A stretch of 64,000 bases of DNA from Platycnemis pennipes (Eukaryota > Arthropoda > Insecta > Odonata > Platycnemididae). The notes beneath the pieces were generated by a model that saw nothing but the letters and a program-made list of their open reading frames with translations, searched no databases and had not been told where the DNA came from. The DNA lies in assembly GCA_933228895.1 (NCBI GenBank), contig OW121849.1, forward strand, positions 44,672,354-44,736,353, read 5' to 3'. The translations under genes were made by a program, and so were the position numbers. Below, in pieces: positions 1 through 10,488 of the stretch (positions are counted from its first letter, which is position 1; every line of letters starts with the position of its first letter).

Positions 1-1537
1 TTCACTCATTGGGAATGACATTAATTTTTGTTTGAATTATCTACTGTAAACCCCTCTATTTATGTATACATTAATGGGAACTGAACATGCTCCCCTTCTT
101 TCCTTCGCCAGAAGGAATGATATTTGGTGGGTCAATCGAAGGACAATATAATGAGATTAGCAGTTTATTCAATTTAAATTCACCCGGGACTTTCGTCCAA
201 CTCATCGGATGTGGAATCCTAGGAAGATATGAAATTGTGTTACTCTAGTTGAGATTGAGAAGGAGGGAGAGCTCAGTTCTTGGCTCTGTCTCGACTCTTT
301 ACATCTGCGATGCGATTTCATCACATATGATATCGCTCTAATGCCCAAAACGGATGGTTGGAAATGACTCAGTTCTTATTTTATTTATCATATGGCCGGT
401 CAGTTTTTCTAAGATAACCTTGAGGCGTAACAATAATATATAAATATATTTTTTCATTAATGTTAACACTGCCACTATGTACTCTTGCAAAATGGCGCCT
501 TTTACCATTAAGACTAAAAGACAATATGTAAACACCTTTAATAATATGTTCTGTCCAAAATTAAAGTGACATTCCCTGTTAACTCAATGTTTCGAGAAAA
601 AATCTGTGTTGTATACGTGGAAATTTTCTTACATATCAACTTTGAATCTTTAAATTTGATGTTTCATCGTCTCTTGGAGCAATAGTGGCCATTGTTTTTG
701 ATTTGGCTTCGCAGTACGGAATTCGTATTTGGTCAGCTGATGAAAGCGTTGTCGTAATACTCATTTTGTACGTACGCCTGCGTGTGCTAAATGGAAGCTC
801 GCTTGTTTGTAGTGGGAACAGTATTTTCATTTAATCCATAAGCAGAAAAATATCTATTTGTATCGATTCTGCGAAGCCCCTCCCCTTTGTATCTCTCCCT
901 ATTTATTATCTTTTTAATTTATTTTTTCCCTCTCTAAAAGTGTCATTCTTAAGAAAATATATTGTTTACATGAAATTAAAATTGAATAACAGTATTTTAA
1001 TAAACTTGAGAATGCATCGCAAGTGGTTTCATTCTATTCCTCATCCCATGCATCGATTATACTCCCTCTTCGATTATCGTCAAAGTGTCGTCAAATTAAA
1101 ACAATTATTTTTGTTGAATTTTCAATTTTTTTATTCCTTTTCATGTGCAAACCAAACAGACCTGGAATCTCTTCTTCCATCAACTTATTTTTCCATCTGA
1201 CTATTCAATTCACAAAGGGAGGAGTTGAATTATAAATTTTGGCAGAGGAAATGGTGATTGAAAGTAACAGGTACGTATACATGAACCAAAAGTGGTAAAT
1301 GGTTAGGTAAAATTTTATCTTTATTTTTTTGGAACTTTTGTATTTTTTCCCGTTTTCCATCCCATAATTCCATCCCAACGGAGCTTCTTGTAAGTTCCGT
1401 TTTATAGCTTTTTTTACACCGTATACTACATTATTGTTCTCTGTTTTTCGGACTCATCTCTCCCCTCTATATCAGTAGGGTTTTACCTGTCTCATATTTG
1501 GCTTCGTTTAGCTTGGACTTCGTTAATAAATGTTCCT
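1..1537. other. AT-rich DNA without recognisable gene
   Basis: No recognisable coding region, RNA gene or repeat boundary was found. The open frames here are all shorter than 90 codons, overlap one another on different frames, and show no family motif. Pyrimidine-rich stretches near 880-930 and 1320-1380 explain some of the stop-free runs. It reads as intergenic or intronic DNA. Confidence 0.5.
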
Positions 1538-1605
1538 GGTGTGGATGCACCCCCTGCCACAATCCCTCGAGGTGGCTTGCAGGGTATGTCGTAGATATAG
1601 ATAAT
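1538..1605 (+). repeat. Dispersed repeat tail with CCCCCTGCCACA core
   Basis: This block contains CACCCCCTGCCACA, then CCTCGAGGTGGCTTGCAGGG and a TAGATATAGATA-like tail. The same core appears in the opposite orientation near 28845-28935 and 38783-38865. Three copies in both orientations, each next to an ATC/GAT-type simple tail, suggest the 3' end of a retroelement. The family is not identified and the boundaries are approximate. Confidence 0.55.
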
Positions 1606-1724
1606 GAACATGTTCTAGATATCCTTTGCTGTACAGAATGAAAAGCAATAGAACACCGCTGCGTGTTGTTATATACCTCAGACTGCTTTCATAAAACAAT
1701 GGAAATCAGTAAATCCTCCAATTA

Positions 1725-1960
1725 TGCTTCATATAAGTAAAAAAAAATTGTGTTCAGCCCGAATGATGGTTTTTGATGGGTGAGGGTAGAGCCTAATTCC
1801 TTTCCCTTGGTCACCTGCAATTTCCTACGAAGTTCTGACCCACAGAAGATAAAATCGCGAGGAATATTAGGTATGTGTCCAGAAAGCTTCTGCCTGGGAT
1901 TTGAACCCGACCTCTCCAGTCTGTAACCCAGGACTCTCACTAGGCCTAAACGATCCCTCA
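1725..1960 (-). mobile_element. tRNA-derived SINE-like copy
   Basis: On the minus strand, GGTCGGGTTCAAATCCC (1896-1912) matches the polymerase III B box. About 20-40 bases upstream in that orientation is an A-box-like TAGTGAGAGTCCTGGG. The body runs toward 1725. The spacing is tRNA-like, but no complete cloverleaf forms, so I read a SINE and not a tRNA gene. No target duplication was resolved. Confidence 0.55.
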
Positions 1961-1961
1961 T

Positions 1962-3289
1962 ATCGGTATTAGCGTCTTAAATATGGCTAGATTGCTCTAT
2001 TACAATGAATATCATTTATGTGTCTCGCTAACACATAGTAACTTTAAACAAGTGTACCACAGGTACAGAAATGGTTATATTCTAAATATTTTCTTGAATA
2101 TTGTTTTCCCTTTATTCTTGAGCTATTATGTTTTTATTACCTATATTGTAACTACAACTAATTACATAATGTACCAATCACAGTGGATGTGGTCCATGTT
2201 ATTCAATGCCAATTCATTTAATATTGAGCGTTATTTACCATGCAGATATGACTTACGCACGCCTACAAACCAATAGGGAAAATCTTTACCAAATACAAGC
2301 ACAAGGAGGATGATAGTACCGGAACAATAAAATTGTAGTCCTGTGGGACAGGCATTTTGTTGGCGCTAATAATACGTTTCGGTTTGGTATTTCGTTGGAA
2401 GATTTCTCGCAAGTTATTTGGCCACGATATATTATGTCGTAATTAGGACGTAGGAAAGTGAACGAATATCTCTGCAATATTAGTATTGTATTTGTAAATT
2501 AGAATAAAATATGAGCGTTTTCGGCATCGAACAGTTTCGAATGATCTTGACATCCCGCAAAACGGTCGATGAAGTTCATATCATTTCCGCTAGGGTCGCC
2601 GTGTGTCAATCCTCTCAGCGCTCTCTGCCGTCTTTATCTTGAAACAAGAAAACTGCAGGCGCCTTATTTAACTCTGCGTGTCACGCAGCCTGAAAAAAAT
2701 ATTGAAGGCATTATAGCAATTAATGCATGCGATTGTTATGTTGTGTATGTCTACAAAGGGATGGAATGTTTTTAACAATAAAATTTCGGCCATAATTCAC
2801 CAAAACATGTTTTTGCCGACCATTCGCTCAGTTGCCAGTTTTTCGTCGATTTTATTGACGTAATATTTGAGCTATACAGTCCTTTTTTGCTATAAATATG
2901 ACCTTTTTCGTCTCAAGACTAACTTTAAAATATTTAATGAGGGAAATACTTTTTCTCAGGAGAATAGAATTAATTATTTGGGTCACTTTCATTCTCGGGT
3001 ATGTCTGACTGTGGATCTAACACATGAAAACATTTTCCATCAATGGCTAATTTTGTTATTGATTCCTTCTGTGGAATCCTCATTTTCTCAAATTATGAAT
3101 CATGTGGTTGGAAGAGTCACCTTTCGTTCTCTACATTCCCATTGCGGTTAGGGACATGAACTTCGTACAGTCTTCTTTGATTATTATAATACATGACTAC
3201 CTCTGAACCATGTAATATTTCCATTCCAGCCACATAAATCTAAATATTATTTCTATTATATCATCTTATGAATGCATTGTTCACGGGCC
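1962..3289. other. AT-rich DNA without recognisable gene
   Basis: There are several short open frames (60-97 codons) on both strands, none with a recognisable domain, signal peptide or codon pattern. No repeat copy was matched elsewhere in the window. Confidence 0.45.
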
Positions 3290-3480
3290 TCCATCCAGGA
3301 TAGCCTCTCCATCCTAGGAGACGTTTCGATGAACGACTCTCTCATCATCTTCAGGTCATTTCATGTTCATTGCTCATTGGTCAATATGTTCATGAAGATC
3401 GTGAGTGAGTCGTTTATCAAATCGTCGGCTGAGATGGAGGGGTATAACATAGATGAATGCTCGTGAATAATTCATTCATA
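3290..3480. repeat. Diverged dispersed repeat, copy 1
   Basis: The segment holding GAGTCGTTTATCAAATCGTC, GGCTGAGATGGAG and GTGAATAATTCATTCAT resembles 38590-38775, where the order is GCGATTCGTTCATCAAAAGG, GGGCTGAGATGTAGAG and GTGAAGAATTATTCATC. Order and spacing are kept with many substitutions. The short open frames in both copies are probably incidental. Family unknown. Confidence 0.45.
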
Positions 3481-3982
3481 AGCCACCTCCGGAAAGCACC
3501 AGAATTAAAGCAAAATTAAGATAAAAGGTCAAAAGCACCAGAACTTCAAAAATCATCTTCTAAACCATGCACTTCGATTTGTAAATGAATCATACTGTTC
3601 TCTTTGCCTCATCCCCATTTTCATATGTGCAATAAATGTTATTTTAACTGTTTTTTACTCTTTTTCAACGCCATGATTTATGGGAGAAAGATGTCAGTAA
3701 CATTGCGCTTATCACTACATCCATCTCTCTGCCGTTCGACCGGAGTAATGAGAGAGTAAGATGTTTTTGAAGTATATAGGGATATAACGACCAGGGATAT
3801 AACGCTTGAGCAGGGTTATAAATATTATGGCAAGAATAGTTGACCTTTGCTTTTTATTAAACAGTCAGCTATTTTTAAAGAGTGAGATTGAGGTGCGATT
3901 GTCAATGTGATTTAACAAATTGAAGGATCGCGAACTAGCCGCGACGACCTTAACGGCGTTACCCGCTAAAAATGCACAATAG

Positions 3983-4050
3983 CAGAAATTCCACGGAGAA
4001 AAAATCATTCCCGGTCAAGGCGAATGATTTTTTTCTCTGTGGAATTTCTG
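3983..4050. repeat. Short near-perfect hairpin
   Basis: CAGAAATTCCACGGAGAAAA begins an arm of about 28 bases at 3983-4010. After an 11-base loop, its near-perfect reverse complement follows at 4022-4050, with about one mismatch and one extra T. This is typical of a miniature foldback element or a recent template-switch inversion. No second copy was noticed in the window. Confidence 0.8.
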
Positions 4051-4359
4051 CCAATGTGATTTAATTACCTGATTAATAATTATTAAATATAATTAGATTA
4101 ATGTTGAGAAATCATCATTGGAACAATTGAATTCAGAACCATTGTAGAATAGGAGTGTGGGAATAAGGAAATAAAATCACATTCCGTATTTATAATGAAA
4201 AATGGCTAAGATCCTTGTATTAATGTTTCTATATTCTGCCTAATATACTATCCATATCTTAGAACGCAGTGTGTTTAGGCCTTGCAATAAAGGATTTTTT
4301 TAATGCTCCCGGAGTTAGGGTTATATCGCATCATCTAAGCTACAATTTTCATAAATGCA

Positions 4360-4475
4360 ATGGTCTTGATCACAAGGCCAACACAGCAACCATTGATCGG
4401 GACAAGATTCGAGCCCGCAGCCATTGGATTCTCAGGACGGCTTTTTGCCGATCTGATTATTGCGAATGGCGGCTA
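4360..4475 (-). mobile_element. SINE-like fragment with B box
   Basis: The minus strand carries GGCTGCGGGCTCGAATCT (4405-4422), a good B-box match, preceded by AGAATCCAATGG as in the SINE-like copies at about 13240 and 28720. The remaining body is diverged and the limits are approximate. It could be a decayed tRNA pseudogene. Confidence 0.45.
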
Positions 4476-5388
4476 AAATTGTTCCGTATGGAACACAAAA
4501 AAAATGTAGGTTTATAACATTGAAAAATTGTCGCTAATTCACATTTTTTCCTTGAATGAAGCAAACAAATAGATCGAATGCCTCAGCACCCGAATGAGGA
4601 AGAAAAAAAGATCGCAGTTGGTCATTATTTCCGGTTACGCATTTCAGGGAGAAAGGTTATTTATTATCATTATTTTAGTTGGAAATATTGTCAATGCCAA
4701 TGTAATGTAAATATGTCTGGAGTTAGTTCTTGGAAGATATTTCTGAGCTTTTGAACAATATATCATCTGCATATGACACATTCATCATCGGTGAATCTCA
4801 GATAAGTTCTCTTCTTTAATCTCAAGTTGCAGCACTCACGTGCCTGATTTATATTCTACTGGGTGACCAAAGTTTTGCACCACTACAATGTTCTTAGAAT
4901 ATCCACTTTATTATTTCTACTCGTAAATGTAATTCAGTGTCCAATTTTGTTGCTTACCAAGATGTTTGGCCATAATTAATGACCAAATACTGCAGCTCTT
5001 CCACTTGATATTGAGACTGCTCAAAAAAAATAAATATTTTAAATGTTCATCTCAATTTGAAATCTCCTTTGAATCAATCAAATAACCCAGATTTTTATAG
5101 CTGAATTGCATCGAAATGTCAATTATAGGGGTTTTTATATTCCTTTTAAGATTATGTTTTTACGAGTGTGTTGTAATGGGCTGCACTTCACGTCACATAG
5201 GGCCCTAGTATTTTAATTGGTTGAATAATCTGTGCTTGAAATTCAGTCGAGCATACTTAGCTTAAAAGCTCATTTCTCTTTGAGATGCCAAATAGTTATT
5301 ATGTTCAATCATAGCATGTTCGTGAACTTCGCTTAAATCTAATATTACTAAACTCTGTAATGGGCAAAAGGAATATTTTTTTACTGTA
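4476..5388. other. AT-rich DNA without recognisable gene
   Basis: No coding region, RNA or repeat was recognised. Poly-A/T runs are frequent. Confidence 0.45.
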
Positions 5389-5769
5389 CAGTAAACTCCC
5401 GATTTTCCGTGCTGATGACTGGTACAGTGTGCACGGATAATCTGTTGTTGGGTTCTTTCCGGATTCATTTCTCTGCGGTGCGCCGGCAAAATAAATAGAC
5501 TCCCTAAGAAATTAACAGTTTCATGACCTAAAAGATTCCAGTAGAGCTGTCCCGGCCGCAATTAAATGTTCGCAAGCCTCGGGTGGCGGCACGAAGCATG
5601 GCGTAAGGCACCGGACCAATCGGTAGGGCCGTAGTGAAAGTCACGATTGGAGGAAAATAACAAAAGTTTACTTATCATGGAGACCACTGCCGGTACACTA
5701 AATAGATTGTTGATGCACGGATAATCCGCAGTCCGGATAATGCGCGTACGGATAATCGGGAGTGTACTG
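5389..5769. mobile_element. Tigger/pogo-like MITE
   Basis: A 381-bp element is flanked by TA at 5387-5388 and 5770-5771. The left end CAGTAAACTCCCGATTTTCC and the reverse complement of the right end CAGTACACTCCCGATTATCC match with two differences, and the match continues a few bases inward. Short CGGATAAT motifs recur near both ends (around 5434, 5717, 5733 and 5748). TA target sites and CAGTA termini are typical of Tc1/mariner-superfamily Tigger/pogo elements. No transposase is encoded, so it is non-autonomous. Open frames crossing it are incidental. Confidence 0.8.
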
Positions 5770-5771
5770 TA

Positions 5772-7289
5772 TGTTATCCAAGTGTGAAAGGGCATTCATG
5801 GAATCTGTGAATCACATGGAAAATGGAGCATGATGGACATGAATAGGCTGCTACGTATCGCTAGTAAAATGTTTTCTTTGAGGGGCGCCATTTAGTAGTG
5901 TGATTTATTTTTTGCTTTAATCAAACTCTTCAGTATTATCATTGACTGGATTTCTATGAGCTTTGCTATTACTGAGACAGAAAAATATAATAAACCCTCA
6001 TATTCATTTGATTCGTCACCCTGCTGCCTATGACATTTTATGGAAGTAACAATCAGTAGAAAGCGTAAAAATGGAGATGGTGATTGACGTTTGAGTGTTA
6101 GTAGGCAAGTAATCGATCGTTATTGATTGCTTCCGCGTGGAAATATTGTCACAAGTCCTTAGCAGTCGGCGAACGCTGTCTCCATAGGTTATAAGAATGT
6201 GATTGACCTTAATCTCCGGGTTATCCTTTGATATTTATCAATTAATATTGCTAACAAAATCAATTAATTTCATAAAACCAAATTGATAACGATTGCAAAG
6301 CCTTGATCCCCATTTCTTTTCATTTCACACAAATCTAAATTGTACGCTTTTACATAATATTTTAAGCCCATATATATCATGACTCATTATACTCTCCCGT
6401 AAACATGCATGTGTGACGTGTTTTACCTACAATTATACAAGTTTTACCTACAATTATGGAGCATCCGCTAACCACTCATTGCTGCAGAGCTGAAATATAG
6501 ATAAATAGTTAAATTTGAGTATTAATGTTTCTTACATGGATAAAATTGTAATTTATTACAAAAATGATTCTAATTGGCCTTTCAATTCCAAGATAATTTT
6601 CCACAGTTTATTTATGCTATAATCTGCCCTGGTAATGAAAAATGAACTCAATGTACAGGCATCTAGTTTACGGTATTTATGCCGATAGAAGACTTATTTC
6701 GTTTAGTTTTGTTCATTTTTAATTTGATACCTTTTTTATATTCCAGATGTAAATGCTAATTATTTTTTATGAAGTTACGTTTTTAATGTTACCCTCGATT
6801 TGAAACATCGTGTAATCGTGCATATATTTCTGAAAAATTTCCTTGCCTTTTCATAAGTGTAAATGACTCATATTTTCCTAATTTAAGTTTATTCGAGTCA
6901 CGATGTTGGGAAATTAGTGAGAAACTGATGAAAAATATTAAAGTTTGACCTACATTTCCATGTATCTTCGACGGGGGACTCATGAATACAGTTGGGGGAA
7001 GATTTTTAATGCGGAGCGTAATAAACAGAGTCTCTCAAGAAGGTCTCTTGTTGTGGCAAGGTCGCCTTTATATATATTGGGATAAAGATACACTCCGGAG
7101 TTTAACCGCCTTGAGTGGGAGGGGATTCTATCTTTTATACAAGCCAAGAATAAACCACTCCAAACTTTTTTATGTGACGACACTTTATCTAAATATAAAA
7201 TTAGAAGTCTCCCTCTCACCTTCAGACCTCTCACCCCTCCCCCACCTCCCTTATAACATAATTTGGGTATCATCATTAGTACTCCGGGA
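5772..7289. other. AT-rich DNA without recognisable gene
   Basis: No gene was recognised. A 20-base direct duplication lies at about 6420-6458 (TTTTACCTACAATTATACAA followed by TTTTACCTACAATTATGG). Two overlapping opposite-strand frames of 125 and 182 codons lie at 6980-7528; they have no recognisable domain and run into the GC-richer island, so I treat them as chance frames. Confidence 0.45.
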
Positions 7290-7609
7290 AAACACCCAGA
7301 GGCGCCCCGGTTGCCGCCCGAGGAGGGAAAAGATAAAGGGGAATAATTTGAATTGGTGAGTCCCTGCATCGATAGGTAGCGCCGAGGTAGCTTCCAACTT
7401 CCTCCCCTCTCCCGCCTCCTTCCGTTACGAGATTCGAAAATGCTAGCGGCGGCGTGTTCAGTGCGTTGAAACCGGTGTTCTCGTGTGGGAGCTCTTTCGC
7501 GGAGTCCGCCGCGAACTGCAACCAGCAAGTGCTTTTCCTATTGCGAATAACGACAGTACGGCAGTACCACCACTCCCTCCCACGGAGCCTTCGTTGGTTT
7601 AGGGTGAGT
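7290..7609 (+). promoter_or_regulatory. Candidate promoter with untranslated first exon
   Basis: This is a local CpG-richer island in AT-rich surroundings. It contains TTCAGTGCG with the initiator-like A at 7460 (insect Inr consensus is TCAGT). A strong splice-donor match, AGG followed by GTGAGTG, begins its intron at 7604. The stretch 7460-7603 has no ATG, as expected for a non-coding first exon. I see no TATA box about 30 bases upstream and no convincing downstream promoter element. The gene it would serve is not identified; downstream exons could lie far to the right. This is inference from signals only. Confidence 0.4.
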
Positions 7610-10274
7610 GAATTTCATTCGTCACTTCTTCGTATGTAATTTTTTTCAGCTTCAGTGAAGAGTGTTTAATGCTACGCGCAAGACGTGAAGCCCATTTTAT
7701 TTATTCCTTCTGCTACTCGTGTAGTTCAAATGTTTATGGCCCTTACTTGCTTTTAGGTGTCAGACTTCTTTCCTCTTGGAGGTAAAATTAGCAAAAGGAA
7801 CTTTTTTAACTTTTCGCATCTGAAAATCGAAAAAATTAAATGCATGTTATAATTAAATCCCTCTGCTAGCTTGCATACGGAAGTAATGGCACGCGTGGTG
7901 TGTGCACTAATATTATGTTTGCGGAAAATCAAAGGAAAACAATTTTCTACTAATACTTTCCCTCGGTTAGCTCACCCATTTGAGAGTGCATGTCCTGCTG
8001 GTGTCCTTTGTTTTGATTTCCTTGTAGTTTACTGATTTTTTCTCTATGCAAGACCATGAAAGATGGAAGATTCAAGGTTTTTCCCTTTCTTGAAGTTTAG
8101 TAAAGTAATAATTTTCTTCAACGTTTCGTATATATTCTAGCTCCTTCAAGCTGCTGTTTCGCACATTAATCAGGCGTGCCAAGCACATATCATGTATCGG
8201 ACTGCATAACCTGAGAGCAGCGTATTAACTTATTTTAACTTTGTTTTCCTCTGTACTGTTGCTAGGTTCGAATTTTTGCACATTTTTCGTTATATCCCAT
8301 CTATTACAATCCTACCAGCTGCTCACCAGGTTCAAAGAATTGTCGTCCATCCAAGCAAAACTGAATTCGGTAGGAAAACTAAGTGAATTGTCCAGGATTC
8401 ATATGCCAATATATAATGTAAGGACAGTTGGCGAGGGTTGTTGGTATGGTCAGTCAAATGTGGCACGCAAGTTAAAGATTTCAGCGTGGTTGGTCTAACC
8501 TGTCAGTCGAATGCTTAATCGATTCTCAGACTGCATACACTGAGAATTTGCGTGCACGTATGTCTCTCGGGAATAGCGTGCGTCACCTGCCTATTAACTG
8601 GAAGCGATCCTTCGCTTTTTAGATTGCATACATAATTATTTTTTGAGAAGCAAGCAATGAAACATTTTTTTCTGAATCGGCGCATTTCAATTTAGTATGA
8701 AAGCAAAAGATTGTGCAAATTGAATATTTAACCCTATGGCTACATATGCATCATGAATAGGTTAAAGGTATTTAGCATTTCGTATATTTTGATATTTCCC
8801 GCGCATTGGATTTTCGGTGGTGTTTTCAAAATTGTCCTTCGGATCTTAGGGGCATATATATGCTGCTTAAAAACCGTAACAGACGACTGATGTCTTCAAC
8901 TATTCGCCAAGAATATCAGAAGCGTGATTTGTTTGATGTGGTAAGGAAGTGATCAAACCCCTGGAGACTATTATATGAGTCGAAAACAATTTACAGACAA
9001 TAAATCAGCAAAAGAGGTCTGATTCTTAACATTTTTGAATTTTTTATGAAGAAATTTTCTATAAATCGTTTGTTGCAGATCGTCACGGTAGCCCGCTTTG
9101 TAGCCCGCTTTGTAACGCTCTGATTTGACAGTTCATAGGTTTCGAATTCCGCTTACGGTGTTGAATGAAAACGCTTTAAAAATCAATAATGATATTGTAT
9201 TTCCCAACATACCTATCAAATGTGCAACCTTTCCATATTTTAAGTGTCCGACAGATTTATATTTCAAGCGGAAGTAGTATTTTGCATGGTTAGAGCTGAA
9301 TACATTAATTGCAACATATTTTTAAGAGTTCACTCGGAGTTAATGTCGTGTCGCATTTTTACCTTAAATACTCTAGTCGGCCTTTGACACATCTTGTCAA
9401 TTGCTATTTTTTCCCGTACACTCCATACTACTATTAAAGCAAAGGTATACTTTCTGAAAATTATTTCCTTCAGGTCACTGGGGTTTGTTCTTCATGCTTA
9501 ATTACCGGTACCAAGCTACCTACCTTATATATATCCTAGGAGTCTGCTAAATTACCCTGTTAGTAAAAAACTGAATTTTCCATCATTATCGTTTGAATGT
9601 TTATTTTATCTTTGAAATGGTGGAAATGAATGCGTAACCATGGCAACCTGAACTGTTTCTTTCCCCCCGTTGGTTTGTTTTCTGCGTTCCGTTCAGAATG
9701 ACTGGCGAGCGTTCTCGTGGTTAGTTTGTTTTATGCTCCGTTGACCCTGTTCCGCCGTTGTGTGTTCATAATAGTGCGTCGGCTTTAAGCTTTCACCCTT
9801 CCTGACGGCCTCTGCCTGTTCGTTCACTCCAAAGGTCAAAAACCGATATTCCATCTGGGCATTTTCCACTATCGCCACCGTAGTAGACATAACGAACCAT
9901 TCGTACTGTCACGCTCCGTTTTATGCGTAGAATACAGAATGTATTTTTCGGTGTTACGCTGAAATAGAATTCACTCTTTAGTTTATTTGAGCATGGAAGA
10001 GGGACTAAAAGCATACATTATCATTATAAAACATGCCTCTGATGCATTATGATTTGTTCTTGGATACATCCTTGATGTTTTTAATCCCCAAATAATGTAC
10101 AGAGAGGTTAATGTACTCATCACAATAATTAAACCTTACTCCTAGTAGGCGAATTTCTTGTTGCATTGCATTGATGCCATCTTGCTGGATATAAGAAGTC
10201 ATTTCAGGCGTTACTTTGTGGAAGTTACTGACATTCATAATAAAATACAATAGTAATAGGTACTCCACACTTAC
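7610..10274. other. AT-rich DNA, possible intron
   Basis: No coding region was recognised. If the donor at 7604 is used, this would be first-intron sequence. A 13-base direct duplication (TAGCCCGCTTTGT) lies near 9091-9115. A modestly GC-richer patch at 9650-9880 has overlapping short frames on the minus strand without motifs. Confidence 0.4.
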
Positions 10275-10396
10275 TTTTTAATAATAACCGACCCGGGTTT
10301 CGGCAACTCAATGCCATTTTCTAGGCCTAGTGCGTAGTGCCAGTGCCTAGAAAATGGCACTGAGTTTCCGAAACCCGGGTCAGTTATTATTAAAAA
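10275..10396. repeat. Hairpin MITE, family with GACCCGGGTTTCGG arms
   Basis: The left arm runs from TTTTTAATAATAACCGACCC through CGGGTTTCGGCAACTCA to ATTTTCTAGGC. The right arm at about 10345-10396 is its reverse complement with a few differences. Together they form an inverted repeat with roughly 50-base arms and a loop of about 18 bases. A half copy lies downstream at 10436. The outer motif recurs in modified form in the hairpin at 30534. Confidence 0.8.
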
Positions 10397-10435
10397 TTAC
10401 TAATTATGTTTTACTAAATTATTTTTAAAACACTT

Positions 10436-10488
10436 AATTTTTAATAATAACCGACCCGGGTTTCGGCAACTCGGTGCAGTTTTGTAGG
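10436..10488 (+). repeat. Half copy of the hairpin MITE arm
   Basis: This segment repeats the left arm of the hairpin at 10275 (TTTTTAATAATAACCGACCC, then GGGTTTCGGCAACTC) about 160 bases away in direct orientation. No matching right arm follows. It is either a truncated second insertion or the remains of a tandem array of hairpins. Confidence 0.75.

Noticed and set aside
6980..7528. A 182-codon minus-strand frame and an opposing 125-codon frame
   Set aside because: Two opposed frames over the same bases, no recognised domain, and the segment has promoter-like features instead.
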